A stretch of DNA of 64,000 nucleotides from Lederbergia graminis (GCF_042655485.1 NZ_JBHSMC010000025.1:1-64000), one strand, 5' to 3'. Positions 17,475-25,901 are shown, counted from the first letter of the stretch. Notes: generated by a model not told the origin, from the letters alone. Translations and numbers: made by a program.

Positions 17475-18386
17475 TTATCCTTCTCCACTATAATACGTAA
17501 CAAAATTAATGTTTTGGTCATAGTTGCCAAAGCCTTTGCCGTAGAGAGTGACGCCGCCTACGTTTTGGGCGGTTTCTTTTACTTCGATTTTTAGGTCCCA
17601 CATGCCAATGTCTTCGCGGAAGTGGTCAATGCTAATGTTTGATAGTTTTTTACCATCGACATAGACACCAACATTCGTAATGCGGATCGTAAGGAGGATC
17701 CCATATTGGTTCGTGTCATTCGACCACCATTCCGGAGTGTACCTGCCCCTTGTATCAGAAAAGTCACCAGGGCTTGTCCATGTACATAATTCTCTTCCAT
17801 TTAAGGAAAAGGTTATGTCCGAAGGCCATACATTGTTGGAATATGGGAACTCTGAAGATACTTCGAGTACAATATCTATCATTTCTAACGTATCCCTTTC
17901 TTTTAAAAGCGATGGGATTCGATAGGCAATGAATCCTTTTGTAAACCACAAAATTGCTGCTTGGTTTTTCTCTGGATCCATAAAATAATTTGGGTTGTCG
18001 TATTCCCCGATCGTATGTGTTGTTGTAGCAAGTCCACATGTAGGATGGACGTCAAAATCATAATAATGGCCAACCGGAATTTCTTGAAGATAACTTTCAT
18101 AGGCTGAATATATTTTTTGTGGAAATTGAATTTCGATATGGTCCACCTTTAAAATAACCACTTTTTGCAGACCGGATTTTCCAGGAACAACCTCTGTTTT
18201 TACTAATCCTGCCTCACTCATTCTCTGAACATGTCTACTTACAATCGCACTACTTATATTTAATTCCTTCGCTAATTCTTTAATATTCATTTTTTTCTTC
18301 GATAAAAGTTGAATCATTTTTATTCTCGTTGGGCTTGCTAACACCTCATACACAGGAATAGAAGCTTCAGAAATGTCTAATTGCAT
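17475..18386 (-). CDS. ArsR-type HTH regulator with large C-terminal beta domain (paralogue 1)
   Basis: The 303-residue protein begins with a winged helix of the ArsR type (about 10-80; IKELAKELNISSAIVSRHV is the recognition region). A long domain rich in aromatic residues and beta strands follows (HPTCGLA, EFPYSNNVWPSD, GDFSDTRGRY). I do not recognise that domain beyond its close match to the second copy at 26905. No metal-binding cysteines of classical ArsR are seen. The gene is divergent from a GH51 gene whose promoter it probably controls. AAGGAGG lies ten bases before the ATG. Confidence 0.82.
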   Translation of the reverse strand: MQLDISEASIPVYEVLASPTRIKMIQLLSKKKMNIKELAKELNISSAIVSRHVQRMSEAGLVKTEVVPGKSGLQKVVILKVDHIEIQFPQKIYSAYESYLQEIPVGHYYDFDVHPTCGLATTTHTIGEYDNPNYFMDPEKNQAAILWFTKGFIAYRIPSLLKERDTLEMIDIVLEVSSEFPYSNNVWPSDITFSLNGRELCTWTSPGDFSDTRGRYTPEWWSNDTNQYGILLTIRITNVGVYVDGKKLSNISIDHFREDIGMWDLKIEVKETAQNVGGVTLYGKGFGNYDQNINFVTYYSGEG

Positions 18387-18513
18387 ATGTCGTTAACCTC
18401 CTTGTTAATACAAATATATATAATGAAGGGATGGATAGCAATATCTATTATTAGGGTAACCTTTTAGTTAACCATATGTATAAATACCTATTTTTATATT
18501 TACTTACGAGTTA

Positions 18514-18542
18514 TTGACATCGCTTTCATAGAGTGCTATATT
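18514..18542 (+). promoter_or_regulatory. Sigma-A promoter overlapped by a cre-like box
   Basis: TTGACA (18514-18519), a 17-bp spacer and TATATT (18537-18542) form a near-consensus promoter 31 bp before the GH51 start. TGACATCGCTTTCA (18515-18528) overlaps the -35 and spacer and fits the cre consensus with two deviations. CcpA binding there would block polymerase. The nearby GGTAACCTTTTAGTTAACC (about 18457-18475) is an inverted repeat that could be the operator for the divergent regulator. Confidence 0.75.
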
Positions 18543-18573
18543 GTCTTCGAAAAGAAAAGTGGGAGGGGAAACA

Positions 18574-20010
18574 ATGGCTATTAATCTATTAGTTGAAAAA
18601 GAAGGACCGAAGATAAGTAAATATATTTATGGGCAATTTGCGGAGCATTTAGGACGCTGTATTTATGAGGGAGTTTGGGTTGGAGAGGATTCCGACATTC
18701 CGAATGAAAATGGGATACGAAAAGATGTTGTCGAAGCACTGAAGGCAATTAATGTTCCGGTTGTGCGCTGGCCAGGTGGCTGTTTTGCCGATGAATATCA
18801 TTGGAAGGATGGTATTGGACCAAAGGAAAAGCGTGCGACGATGATCAATACCCACTGGGGTGGCGTTACAGAAAACAATCACTTTGGTACACATGAATTT
18901 TTCGAATTAGCTCGTCAGCTCGGATGTGAAGTTTATATTAACGGAAATGTTGGTAGTGGTACTGTTCATGAAATGCAAGAATGGGTTGAATATATGACAA
19001 TGGGTGGAGAATCCCCAATGGCAAATTGGCGTAGAGAAAACGGCCAAGATGAACCATGGAAAGTTCAATTTTTCGGTGTAGGAAATGAAAACTGGGGTTG
19101 TGGTGGTCATATGCGCCCTGAATACTATGCTGACTTGTATCGTCAATATCAGACGTACGTGCGAAATTATGGCAAGGAACGAATTTATAAAATTGCTTGT
19201 GGACCAAATAGCGCGGACTACAACTGGACAGAAGTACTGATGAAAAATGCAGCAAGATTTATGGACGGTTTAAGCTTACATCATTATTCGATTCCAACTA
19301 GAAAATGGCATGACAAAGGGAATGCGACAGGTTTCCCTGAGCAAGAATGGTTCTCTGTTATTGAACATGCTCAATTCATGGACGAGCTTATTGAAAAACA
19401 TAGCACGATTATGGATAAATACGATCCAGAAAAACGGGTAGGACTTATTGTAGATGAGTGGGGAACATGGTACAACGTGGAGCCAGGTACAAACCCAGGA
19501 TTCTTATATCAGCAAAACTCGATTCGTGACGCGATGGTTGCAGCTGTTACATTAAATATTTTCCACAAACACGCGGATAGAGTACACATGGCGAATATCG
19601 CCCAAATGATTAACGTACTACAATCCATGCTCCTTACAGAAGGCGATAAAATCGTAAAGACGCCGACGTACCATGTGTTTGATTTATATCAAGATCATAT
19701 GGAAGCACAATTAGTAGATTCATATGGAGATGTAGAAGAACATGTAAGCTACACAGCCTCTAAAAAGGATGGAAAAGTAACGATTTCTATTTGTAACTAT
19801 GACCTGGAAGCTACTCGTGACCTAACATTTACTGGACCTTCTTCCGTTGTAAAAGCCGAATTCATTACAGCTGATACAATGGATGCTCATAATACATTTG
19901 AAAATCCAAGCGAAGTAGAAAAAAGAGAATTCACTGGATACGAAGCAACTGAAAATGGATTAAAAGTTTCCCTACCACCAATGAGCGTTGCAACGATTGT
20001 AGTAGAATAA
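18574..20010 (+). CDS. Alpha-L-arabinofuranosidase, GH51 (second)
   Basis: The 478-residue cytoplasmic GH51 enzyme has acid/base E172 in GVGNENWG and nucleophile E295 in LIVDEWGT. These positions are close to those of characterised Bacillus/Geobacillus arabinofuranosidases (about 175 and 294). GGGAGGGG lies before the ATG at 18574; 11 upstream codons are open but lack a site. It differs clearly from the GH51 at 1762, so the two probably divide substrates. It has its own promoter with a cre-like box and is divergent from the ArsR-type regulator. A perfect 45-bp palindrome follows its stop. Confidence 0.95.
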   Translation: MAINLLVEKEGPKISKYIYGQFAEHLGRCIYEGVWVGEDSDIPNENGIRKDVVEALKAINVPVVRWPGGCFADEYHWKDGIGPKEKRATMINTHWGGVTENNHFGTHEFFELARQLGCEVYINGNVGSGTVHEMQEWVEYMTMGGESPMANWRRENGQDEPWKVQFFGVGNENWGCGGHMRPEYYADLYRQYQTYVRNYGKERIYKIACGPNSADYNWTEVLMKNAARFMDGLSLHHYSIPTRKWHDKGNATGFPEQEWFSVIEHAQFMDELIEKHSTIMDKYDPEKRVGLIVDEWGTWYNVEPGTNPGFLYQQNSIRDAMVAAVTLNIFHKHADRVHMANIAQMINVLQSMLLTEGDKIVKTPTYHVFDLYQDHMEAQLVDSYGDVEEHVSYTASKKDGKVTISICNYDLEATRDLTFTGPSSVVKAEFITADTMDAHNTFENPSEVEKREFTGYEATENGLKVSLPPMSVATIVVE

Positions 20011-20013
20011 AAA

Positions 20014-20058
20014 GTGCCAGGCACCCGGACTATTCAGAATAGTCCGGGTGCCTGGCAC
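20014..20058. repeat. Perfect 45-bp palindrome (locus C of the GTGCCAGGCAC family)
   Basis: Twenty-two bases from GTGCCAGGCACCC to ACTATTC are followed by one A and then their exact reverse complement. It starts four bases after the stop of the second GH51 gene. It could form a 22-bp stem in RNA or a cruciform in DNA. No T run follows, so termination is possible but not certain. Confidence 0.9.
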
Positions 20059-20104
20059 CGGAAATACTCAGTACTGAATTTGTTTGCAGGGGGGTATTTT
20101 TATA

Positions 20105-20389
20105 TTGGAAAAAACGTTAAGGGTATGTGAGAGAGGACATAAGTATTATAAGAGTAGCGATTGTCCAAGTTGTCCTATTTGTAACAAAGAGGATAAGCCG
20201 AATAACGGTTTCCTTTCAAAACTTAGTTCACCAGCTAGAAACGCTTTAGTTCATGAAGGAATTGATACTTTGCAAAAGCTCTCTACATACACTGAAAAAG
20301 AAATACTGAAAATCCATGGTATTGGACGAGCATCAATTCCAACTATGAGAAAATTATTAGAAGAAGAAGGATTAGCTTTTAAAGAATAA
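20105..20389 (+). CDS. Small protein with an RNA polymerase alpha-CTD-like helix-hairpin-helix domain
   Basis: The 94-residue protein has an N-terminal cysteine cluster (CERGH...CPSCPIC) that could bind zinc. From about residue 40 it has a fold like the C-terminal domain of RNA polymerase alpha (LSSPARNALVHEGIDTLQKL, then IHGIGRASIPTMRKLL). The alpha-CTD binds UP-element DNA and activators, so this may be a DNA-binding accessory protein. I start at the TTG at 20105, nine bases after AGGGGGGT; an earlier in-frame TTG at 20084 has no site. A terminator follows. Confidence 0.72.
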   Translation: MEKTLRVCERGHKYYKSSDCPSCPICNKEDKPNNGFLSKLSSPARNALVHEGIDTLQKLSTYTEKEILKIHGIGRASIPTMRKLLEEEGLAFKE

Positions 20390-20395
20390 ATACGC

Positions 20396-20426
20396 AAGGG
20401 GCGAAGTAAGTTCTTCGTCCCTTTTT
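20396..20426 (+). terminator. Rho-independent terminator
   Basis: AAGGG-CGAAG pairs with CTTCG-CCCTT around a six-base loop and ends in five T. It separates the alpha-CTD-like gene from the convergent rhaM. Confidence 0.85.
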
Positions 20427-20432
20427 GTTTGC

Positions 20433-20756
20433 TTAATCTTTTTTCTCGATATGGAACACTTCTCGCAACTCTTTCGTAACCGGGCTTTTATCAGGATTTG
20501 TCTCCATTACTGGCTCCATATATGCCCACCACTTCTGGTTGATGTCTGTTTTCGCCATCTTGCTCCATTTTTCTTCATCTTCAATTTCTAGATAGCCGAA
20601 AAGCTGACTCGTCTCTTTATCTAGAAAGATAGAATAATTGGTTACACCATGTTCATACAATTCCTCTAGCATTTCCGGCCAAAGCTCATGATGACGACGT
20701 TCATACTCTTCATGCATATGAGGATATACGTACATGATAAAGCCTTTTCTAATCAT
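20433..20756 (-). CDS. rhaM: L-rhamnose mutarotase
   Basis: The 107-residue protein is a typical RhaM: YPHMHEEYERRHHELWPEM carries the catalytic histidine region, followed by NYSIFLD, LFGYLE and the WWAYM motif. It interconverts alpha and beta anomers of L-rhamnose so that isomerase receives the right form. GGAGGAGG lies five bases before the second ATG (20756), which I prefer over the first (20759). No rhaA, rhaB or rhaD is in the window; GH78 at 3.4 kb is the likely rhamnose source. Confidence 0.92.
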   Translation of the reverse strand: MIRKGFIMYVYPHMHEEYERRHHELWPEMLEELYEHGVTNYSIFLDKETSQLFGYLEIEDEEKWSKMAKTDINQKWWAYMEPVMETNPDKSPVTKELREVFHIEKKD

Positions 20757-20909
20757 CATAACCTCCTCCTTTTCGTCCTTTTTCCAAAATTGTACCATGT
20801 TCAACTCAAGTGATACAGGCAAATCCTTCGACATACGTGCGTCGATTTATCTTGTTTGTTGATTTTTATGTCGTTCTAGCTTATGATGTTTTTAAATAGG
20901 TATGGATCA

Positions 20910-20925
20910 ACTTATACGTACAAGA
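20910..20925. promoter_or_regulatory. AraR-like operator before a GH43 gene
   Basis: ACTTATACGTACAAGA agrees with the known AraR operator ATTTGTACGTACAAAT at 12 of 16 positions, including the central TACGTACAA. It lies about 90 bp before the GH43 start. A weak promoter (TTAAAC at 20951, 18-bp spacer, TAGAAT at 20975) lies between. The match suggests arabinose-dependent control by an AraR encoded elsewhere. Confidence 0.55.
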
Positions 20926-21013
20926 TAACGAAAAATGTAAGGGGATTCAATTAAACTAGTTCTATTTATAGAGCTAGAATCGTAATTTCATATCAGGAAG
21001 GAGATTTTTTTAC

Positions 21014-22003
21014 ATGTTACAGTATTCAAACCCTTTATTAGAAAGAAAAGCAGACCCTTGGACTTATAAACACACAGATGGTTATTACTATTTTATCGCA
21101 TCAGCTGCAGAGTTCGACCGTATTGAGATTTGTAGAGCGGAAACAATAGAAGGATTACGAGATGCGGAGCAAGTTGTTGTATGGCGTAAGCATGATACTG
21201 GACCATTAAGTAAGTTGATTTGGGCACCAGAGCTCCATTATTTACGAGGAAAATGGTATATCTATTTTGCTGCTGCACATACAGAGGAGCCACATCCAGA
21301 ACACCATACATTCCAGCACCGTATGTTTGCGCTCGAGAATGAAAGTGTTAATCCGTTAGAGGGGACTTGGGTTGAAAAAGGACAAGTGAAAACGGATTGG
21401 GAATCTTTTGCCTTGGATGCGACGGTGTTTGAGCATAATGACAGAATGTACTATGTGTGGGCACAAAAGGATCCGGAGATAGCGGGTAATTCAAACCTTT
21501 ATATCGCCGAAATGGAAAATCCTTGGACATTAAAAACGAAGCAAGTATTACTTTCAAAACCAGAGTATTCATGGGAGATAATTGGATTCCTAGTGAATGA
21601 AGGACCTGCTGTATTAAAACGTAATGGCAAGATTTTTATCACGTATTCCGCAAGTGCAACAGATGAAAACTATTGCATGGGATTATTAACGGCAGATGAA
21701 AATAGTGACTTCTTAGACCCTGCATCATGGGAGAAGTCAAAGGAACCTGTATTTACTACATGTGAAGAAAACAAAAAGTTCGGACCTGGACATAATAGTT
21801 TTACCGTTTCAGAGGATGGCAAACATGATATTCTAGTCTACCATGCAAGGGACCACAAAAACGATTACGAAGACGCGCTAAATGACGGTGGCCGCCATGC
21901 TTGTGTACAAGTATTTGACTACGACGAAAACGGATACCCGCAATTCGGGAAACCAGTTGCAAATACGGTGCCAGGCACCCGAACAATTCAGAATAGTATC
22001 TGA
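21014..22003 (+). CDS. GH43 family glycosidase (intracellular arabinofuranosidase/xylosidase)
   Basis: The 329-residue single-domain five-blade propeller has no signal peptide. The expected catalytic residues are the base Asp in ERKADPWTYK, the pKa-modulating Asp in ALDATVFEHN and the acid Glu in LVNEGPAVLK. It probably removes arabinose or xylose from short oligosaccharides. AGGAAGGAG precedes the ATG. The last residues (VPGTRTIQNSI) are encoded by a 45-bp palindromic repeat, so the C-terminal tail differs from what a clean family member would have. The next gene, another GH43, starts about 40 bp later. Confidence 0.92.
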   Translation: MLQYSNPLLERKADPWTYKHTDGYYYFIASAAEFDRIEICRAETIEGLRDAEQVVVWRKHDTGPLSKLIWAPELHYLRGKWYIYFAAAHTEEPHPEHHTFQHRMFALENESVNPLEGTWVEKGQVKTDWESFALDATVFEHNDRMYYVWAQKDPEIAGNSNLYIAEMENPWTLKTKQVLLSKPEYSWEIIGFLVNEGPAVLKRNGKIFITYSASATDENYCMGLLTADENSDFLDPASWEKSKEPVFTTCEENKKFGPGHNSFTVSEDGKHDILVYHARDHKNDYEDALNDGGRHACVQVFDYDENGYPQFGKPVANTVPGTRTIQNSI

Positions 22004-22023
22004 GTTGTGTCGGTGCCAGGCAC
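21967..22023. repeat. 45-bp double-palindrome repeat, locus D
   Basis: Two GGTGCCAGGCACs spaced 45 bp (GGCAC at 21974 and 22019) overlap the stop codon region of the upstream GH43 gene and end just before the AAGGGAG of the downstream GH43 gene. Confidence 0.85.
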
Positions 22024-22040
22024 GAAAGGGAGAGATGGTT

Positions 22041-23033
22041 ATGGTTGTATATAACAAGGCTTCTGATACGTCCAATCCTACAGGGGGACATCGACTTGAA
22101 GATATACCTGCACATGATCCCTTTGTTTTAGCTGAAGATGGGACTTATTATTTGTATACGAGCGGGATTCCAAGATTCACAGATTTAGAGCGATCTGGTG
22201 TCCTAGTGTATAAGAGTAAGGATTTACAAGAGTGGGAAGGTCCATTTGTTGTTTTTACAGTTCCAGATGATTCGTGGGCTCATCCGCAACATGGCACATG
22301 GGCACCAGAGGTTCATCGATATAAAGGGAAGTATTACCTTTTCGTTACGCTCCATAATCGGGATGCCATTTTAGCAGAGCCTCCACAAGTGTGGAATACG
22401 AATCATCTGCGTGGAACGAGTATCGCAGTTGCAGATTCACCACTAGGTCCGTTCGAATTGTTAAAGAAAGACGGACCAGTACCTCCGAAGGAATTTATGA
22501 CATTGGATGGGACGTTATACGAAGATGAGGATGGCAAGCCGTGGATGGTATATTGTCATGAATGGATTCAAGTGATTGATGGTACGTTTGAGGCGATACC
22601 ACTAAAAGAAGATTTGTCGGAAGCTTGTGGGGAGCCTATCCATCTTTTCAAAGCATCTGACGCACCTTGGATTAATGAGGAACGAAAACCAAGCGTGAAA
22701 CAATCTGTATATGTTTCCGATGGTTGTCAGTTATATCGTACAAAAAATGGCCACTTAATTATGTTGTGGTCTAGTTGGAATAAGGATGGATACGTCCAGA
22801 CTCTTGCTCGTTCGCGTACTGGAAAACTGCAAGGGCCTTGGGAGCAACTCGAACCATTAGTTTATGATGATAGCGGTCATGGCATGTTGTTCCAAACCTT
22901 TGAAGGAGCATGGAAGCTCATTCTCCACCAACCATTCAGCTTCCCAGAATCACGCGCAAAAATATACGACATGATCGAAACAGAAGATTGCTGGTGCCAG
23001 GCACCCACACAAATCGGACACTATTCTGAATAG
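22041..23033 (+). CDS. GH43 family glycosidase with Asp at the usual acid position
   Basis: The cytoplasmic GH43 protein has about 330 residues. The base Asp lies in IPAHDPFVLAED and the modulating Asp in FMTLDGTLYEDE. Where the family usually has EGP, this protein has YVSDGCQLYRTKNGH, so the acid residue is Asp or has moved; some GH43 subfamilies may tolerate this. I start at the ATG at 22041 (AAGGGAG eight bases before) rather than 22035. The last dozen residues come from a palindromic repeat. It is the second gene of a GH43-GH43 pair and probably acts on arabino- or xylo-oligosaccharides. Confidence 0.88.
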   Translation: MVVYNKASDTSNPTGGHRLEDIPAHDPFVLAEDGTYYLYTSGIPRFTDLERSGVLVYKSKDLQEWEGPFVVFTVPDDSWAHPQHGTWAPEVHRYKGKYYLFVTLHNRDAILAEPPQVWNTNHLRGTSIAVADSPLGPFELLKKDGPVPPKEFMTLDGTLYEDEDGKPWMVYCHEWIQVIDGTFEAIPLKEDLSEACGEPIHLFKASDAPWINEERKPSVKQSVYVSDGCQLYRTKNGHLIMLWSSWNKDGYVQTLARSRTGKLQGPWEQLEPLVYDDSGHGMLFQTFEGAWKLILHQPFSFPESRAKIYDMIETEDCWCQAPTQIGHYSE

Positions 23034-23060
23034 TGTCCGATTTGTGTTAGTGCCAGGCAC
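22992..23060. repeat. Double-palindrome repeat, locus E, with a long hairpin
   Basis: Two GTGCCAGGCAC units, 56 bp apart, flank an inner hairpin in which ACACAAATCGGACACTATTC pairs with its exact complement around one T. The element codes for the end of the GH43 gene on the plus strand and for the last residues (SAWH) of the RibD/DHFR-like protein on the minus strand. It may work as a bidirectional transcript end. Confidence 0.85.
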
Positions 23061-23613
23061 TGTATATTAGTTGTACAACTCCGGATGAGTACGGTTTTGT
23101 TTCTTTTAGTTTTACGTTTATTCTATCTCTTATTCCGGTGAATAATGGTTTTCCTTCTCCTAAAATTACAGGGTGAACCGATAACCGGTATTCATCTACA
23201 AGTCCTAACTGGATGAAGGTTTCGATAAGACTTGCTCCGCCATATAACCATATGTCTTTTCCTGGCTTGTTTTTTATTTTATTTACTTCTTCCACAATAT
23301 GATCATGAATAAAAATTGCGTTATCATTATCACTTCTTTGAGTTCGAGAAAATACATACTTTTCTTTGCTGTGAACACTATCCCACATGGCTATTTCCTC
23401 TTCCGAAGCATCACTACTAGGAGAATATTGTCCCCATTGCTCATAGCTTTTTCTGCCATAAAAAATAGTATCAATCTGATTCAGGAATTTATCAAACTCC
23501 ATCTCAGCGTCCATAATGCACCAATCAATTTCACCATTCTCACCTTCAATAAACCCATCTAACGTAACTGCTAAGTCTAAAATTACTCTTCTTTGCGATC
23601 TATTATTGGACAT
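23047..23613 (-). CDS. Dihydrofolate reductase/RibD C-terminal family protein
   Basis: The 188-residue protein has the DHFR-like fold of the YyaP/RibD-C group: VILDLAVTLDGFIEG near the N-terminus, FYGRKSYEQW, DIWLYGGASLIETFIQ in the nucleotide-binding region and VHPVILGEGKPLF near the end. The usual role is an NADPH-dependent reductase of unknown substrate; it is not a housekeeping folate enzyme. It is unrelated in function to its glycosidase neighbours. The last four residues are encoded by a palindromic repeat. Confidence 0.88.
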   Translation of the reverse strand: MSNNRSQRRVILDLAVTLDGFIEGENGEIDWCIMDAEMEFDKFLNQIDTIFYGRKSYEQWGQYSPSSDASEEEIAMWDSVHSKEKYVFSRTQRSDNDNAIFIHDHIVEEVNKIKNKPGKDIWLYGGASLIETFIQLGLVDEYRLSVHPVILGEGKPLFTGIRDRINVKLKETKPYSSGVVQLIYSAWH

Positions 23614-23650
23614 GCATTCCCCTCCTCATTCTTTCAGTATACCAAAAGGT

Positions 23651-23735
23651 GGTGCCTGGCACCCGCACAACTCTGACACTATTCTGAATTGTACCCGAAG
23701 TGTGTCGGTGCCAGGCACCGACACAAAGGCACCAA
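23651..23735. repeat. 45-bp family repeat, locus F
   Basis: GGTGCCTGGCACC and GGTGCCAGGCACC lie 56 bp apart with an inner ACACTATTCTGAATTGT palindrome, followed by a degenerate GGCACC fragment. It fills the gap between the divergent RibD/DHFR-like and amidase genes. Confidence 0.82.
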
Positions 23736-23790
23736 GGTATCCTTTCGGACGACTTCTTTCTATCTAAGAGGTAGGGAGGGAAATTTTTAT

Positions 23791-24471
23791 ATGTTGATTA
23801 AACAGCAGTTCGTTTTAAGTCGTTTGAATACGTATGGTGGTGGGAATCCTTGTCGTTTTATTACCATTCATGAAACAGGAAATTTTTCACTGGGAGCGGA
23901 TGCGCAGGCACATGCGAATCTCCAATCTCGAGGCTATTCAGCAACGTGGCATTATCAGGTGGATGATGAGCAAATCATTCAGTCCTTCCCTGATGAGGTT
24001 AGGTGCTGGCATGCCGGTGATGGTCGTGGAAAAGGCAATCGCGAATCCATCGCTATCGAAATCTGTGTTCATCCTGATGGGAATTTTATTAAGGCTGTTA
24101 AGAACGCAGTCCATCTAGTAGCAATATTAATGAATAAACACGGCATTCCAATTGGAAATGTCGTCCAGCACCATCATTGGAGCAAGAAAAATTGTCCACA
24201 ATTATTACGAGCAGGATCAAGAGGGGTGACTTGGACAGATTTTATCAAGATGGTAAAAAGGAAGCTAGCAACAGGGAGACTGCCGCAAACGTATAAAGTA
24301 AACAAAGTACTAAATGGTTACTACACAGCAAATGACGCCAAACGAAGGGTGGATAAAAGGACGAAAGTGCAGCCAGGGATCTACCATATTTTTAAAGAGC
24401 ATGGAGGGATGTTAAATGTGACGAGAATGGAAGGCGTACCTGGGAGTTGGATAAATCCTGAAGATAACTAA
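23791..24471 (+). CDS. N-acetylmuramoyl-L-alanine amidase (amidase_2, CwlA/XlyA-like)
   Basis: The 226-residue enzyme has an amidase_2 domain in residues 15-170. Likely zinc ligands are H27 (ITIHETGN), one histidine of QHHHW (127-129) and C135 (KKNCP); E90 in IAIEIC is a candidate catalytic residue. The C-terminal 55 residues may be a small SH3-like wall-binding domain. It lacks a signal peptide, as CwlA and XlyA of prophage-like regions do, but no phage or holin genes are near. It cleaves the bond between MurNAc and L-alanine. AGGGAGGG precedes the ATG at 23791. Confidence 0.9.
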   Translation: MLIKQQFVLSRLNTYGGGNPCRFITIHETGNFSLGADAQAHANLQSRGYSATWHYQVDDEQIIQSFPDEVRCWHAGDGRGKGNRESIAIEICVHPDGNFIKAVKNAVHLVAILMNKHGIPIGNVVQHHHWSKKNCPQLLRAGSRGVTWTDFIKMVKRKLATGRLPQTYKVNKVLNGYYTANDAKRRVDKRTKVQPGIYHIFKEHGGMLNVTRMEGVPGSWINPEDN

Positions 24472-24658
24472 TCAAATGCTTTTTTATTAAAAATGGGTGA
24501 ATTGCCCCCTTGTGCAGAGACGTAATCGCTCTCTTTTAACACTTGAGTGAACCTATCGATGATGTTATAGTAAGTGAAAGGAAAATGTATATAGGAAATA
24601 GTGGGAACTTTCCAAAAAGCTAGAAGGAAATCCACAATATATGAAGGGGAAATGTTCA

Positions 24659-25246
24659 ATGCCAAAGGTGATTTTTGTTAGTGGAGTTGCTGGAACTGGT
24701 AAAACAACGGTTTCGAAGCATGTTCATAAGTATATTCCTGCTGTTTATTTGGACAAGGACACAGTCGGAGGTAAGTTTAGTGAGAACTTTTTGAAAGCGA
24801 CAGGTCATGATCCGAGTGATCGCGATTCAAAATATTATAAAGAGCATTGCCGCGATATTGAATATGATGTCACAATGGATATTGCGATGGAAAACGCTAC
24901 TCTAGGTTTAGATTCGATGTTAATCGGACCATATACAAAGGAAATCGAAACAGCAGATTGGTTAGACCAAAAGCTAGCCCAATTCGGCCTTACTCGTGAA
25001 GATGTTACGGTTAAAATTCTATTCGTTACATTAACGGATACTGAATTACAAAAACAACGCATTATTGAGCGCGGAGCAATGGACCGTGACCAATGGAAAA
25101 TTGATAATTGGGACGAATATGAACAAAGTCTAGCGATCCCTGAAGTAGCCTGGGATATTCCGGAATCTGATATTCTCGTTTTTGATAATTCTGGTGAATT
25201 AACAGAAGAAAAAGTGAAGGAAATTGTTAACTTCCTTGAAAAATAA
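24659..25246 (+). CDS. P-loop AAA_33-type ATPase/kinase
   Basis: The 195-residue cytoplasmic protein has a Walker A motif at residues 9-16 (GVAGTGKT) and a layout like small zeta-toxin/nucleotide-kinase-like AAA_33 proteins. Features include YLDKDTV after the P loop, a lid region with RIIERGAMDRDQWK, and KILFVT before it. It probably phosphorylates a small molecule; the substrate is unknown. AAGGGGA lies eight bases before the ATG at 24659, while the upstream in-frame ATG at 24641 has no site. Confidence 0.82.
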   Translation: MPKVIFVSGVAGTGKTTVSKHVHKYIPAVYLDKDTVGGKFSENFLKATGHDPSDRDSKYYKEHCRDIEYDVTMDIAMENATLGLDSMLIGPYTKEIETADWLDQKLAQFGLTREDVTVKILFVTLTDTELQKQRIIERGAMDRDQWKIDNWDEYEQSLAIPEVAWDIPESDILVFDNSGELTEEKVKEIVNFLEK

Positions 25247-25901
25247 ACAATAACTTAAGTCTGTACCCTGAAAGATTCAACCTTTTGGGGTAGCAGCTTT
25301 AGTGGTTGTTTTTTATTTTCAACAACATGTGCACCGTTTCACATCATCCTAATCAATTATTCACATACAACATCTTCACACACACTTCATCCTAACTTCC
25401 AAACGCACCAAACAACAATTTTCACTACTGCAAATCTCTATTTCTATCGAATTCTCTTGTTTAAATTAATAGAATAGTAGCACATTTTGGTAGATTTTGT
25501 TTTACATATTTTTCTCAATGTATATAATGGAATATGACAAACTATTCCTTTTTTACCATAGTAACCGAAACAGGGCGTTTGTCATACAATATGGCGATTG
25601 CAGTACCTGAAAAAAAGTGTAGTGGACATAAGCAGCAACCAGTAAACCTCCCCACCTTCTCGTAATAACGTAAAAACGGAAAAATAACACAGGCCGTGTT
25701 CACTGATCCGTGCTACTTGAGAAACAGAAGAGAGTGGTAACAAAACAATTGTTACGAAATCCTAACTAAAAAAGTTTGGATTTACTACAGAGCTTTACAT
25801 GCCCACAATCTCACAAATTTGGTACCGGGTTGAATTCGTAATCCCGTATTACTCAAAAATTAGAAACTTACATCATTTTAGATTACACAATATTATTATG
25901 A
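25247..25901. other. Gap without recognisable gene
   Basis: The 655 bp hold stop codons in all frames. A weak hairpin (TACCC...AAAG with CTTT...GGGTA) at 25264-25292 could end the ATPase transcript but lacks an adjacent T run. I saw no RNA gene or remnant that I can name. Confidence 0.5.

Noticed and set aside
23791..24471. Prophage remnant
   Set aside because: A phage-type amidase alone, without holin, terminase, integrase or structural genes, does not support a prophage.
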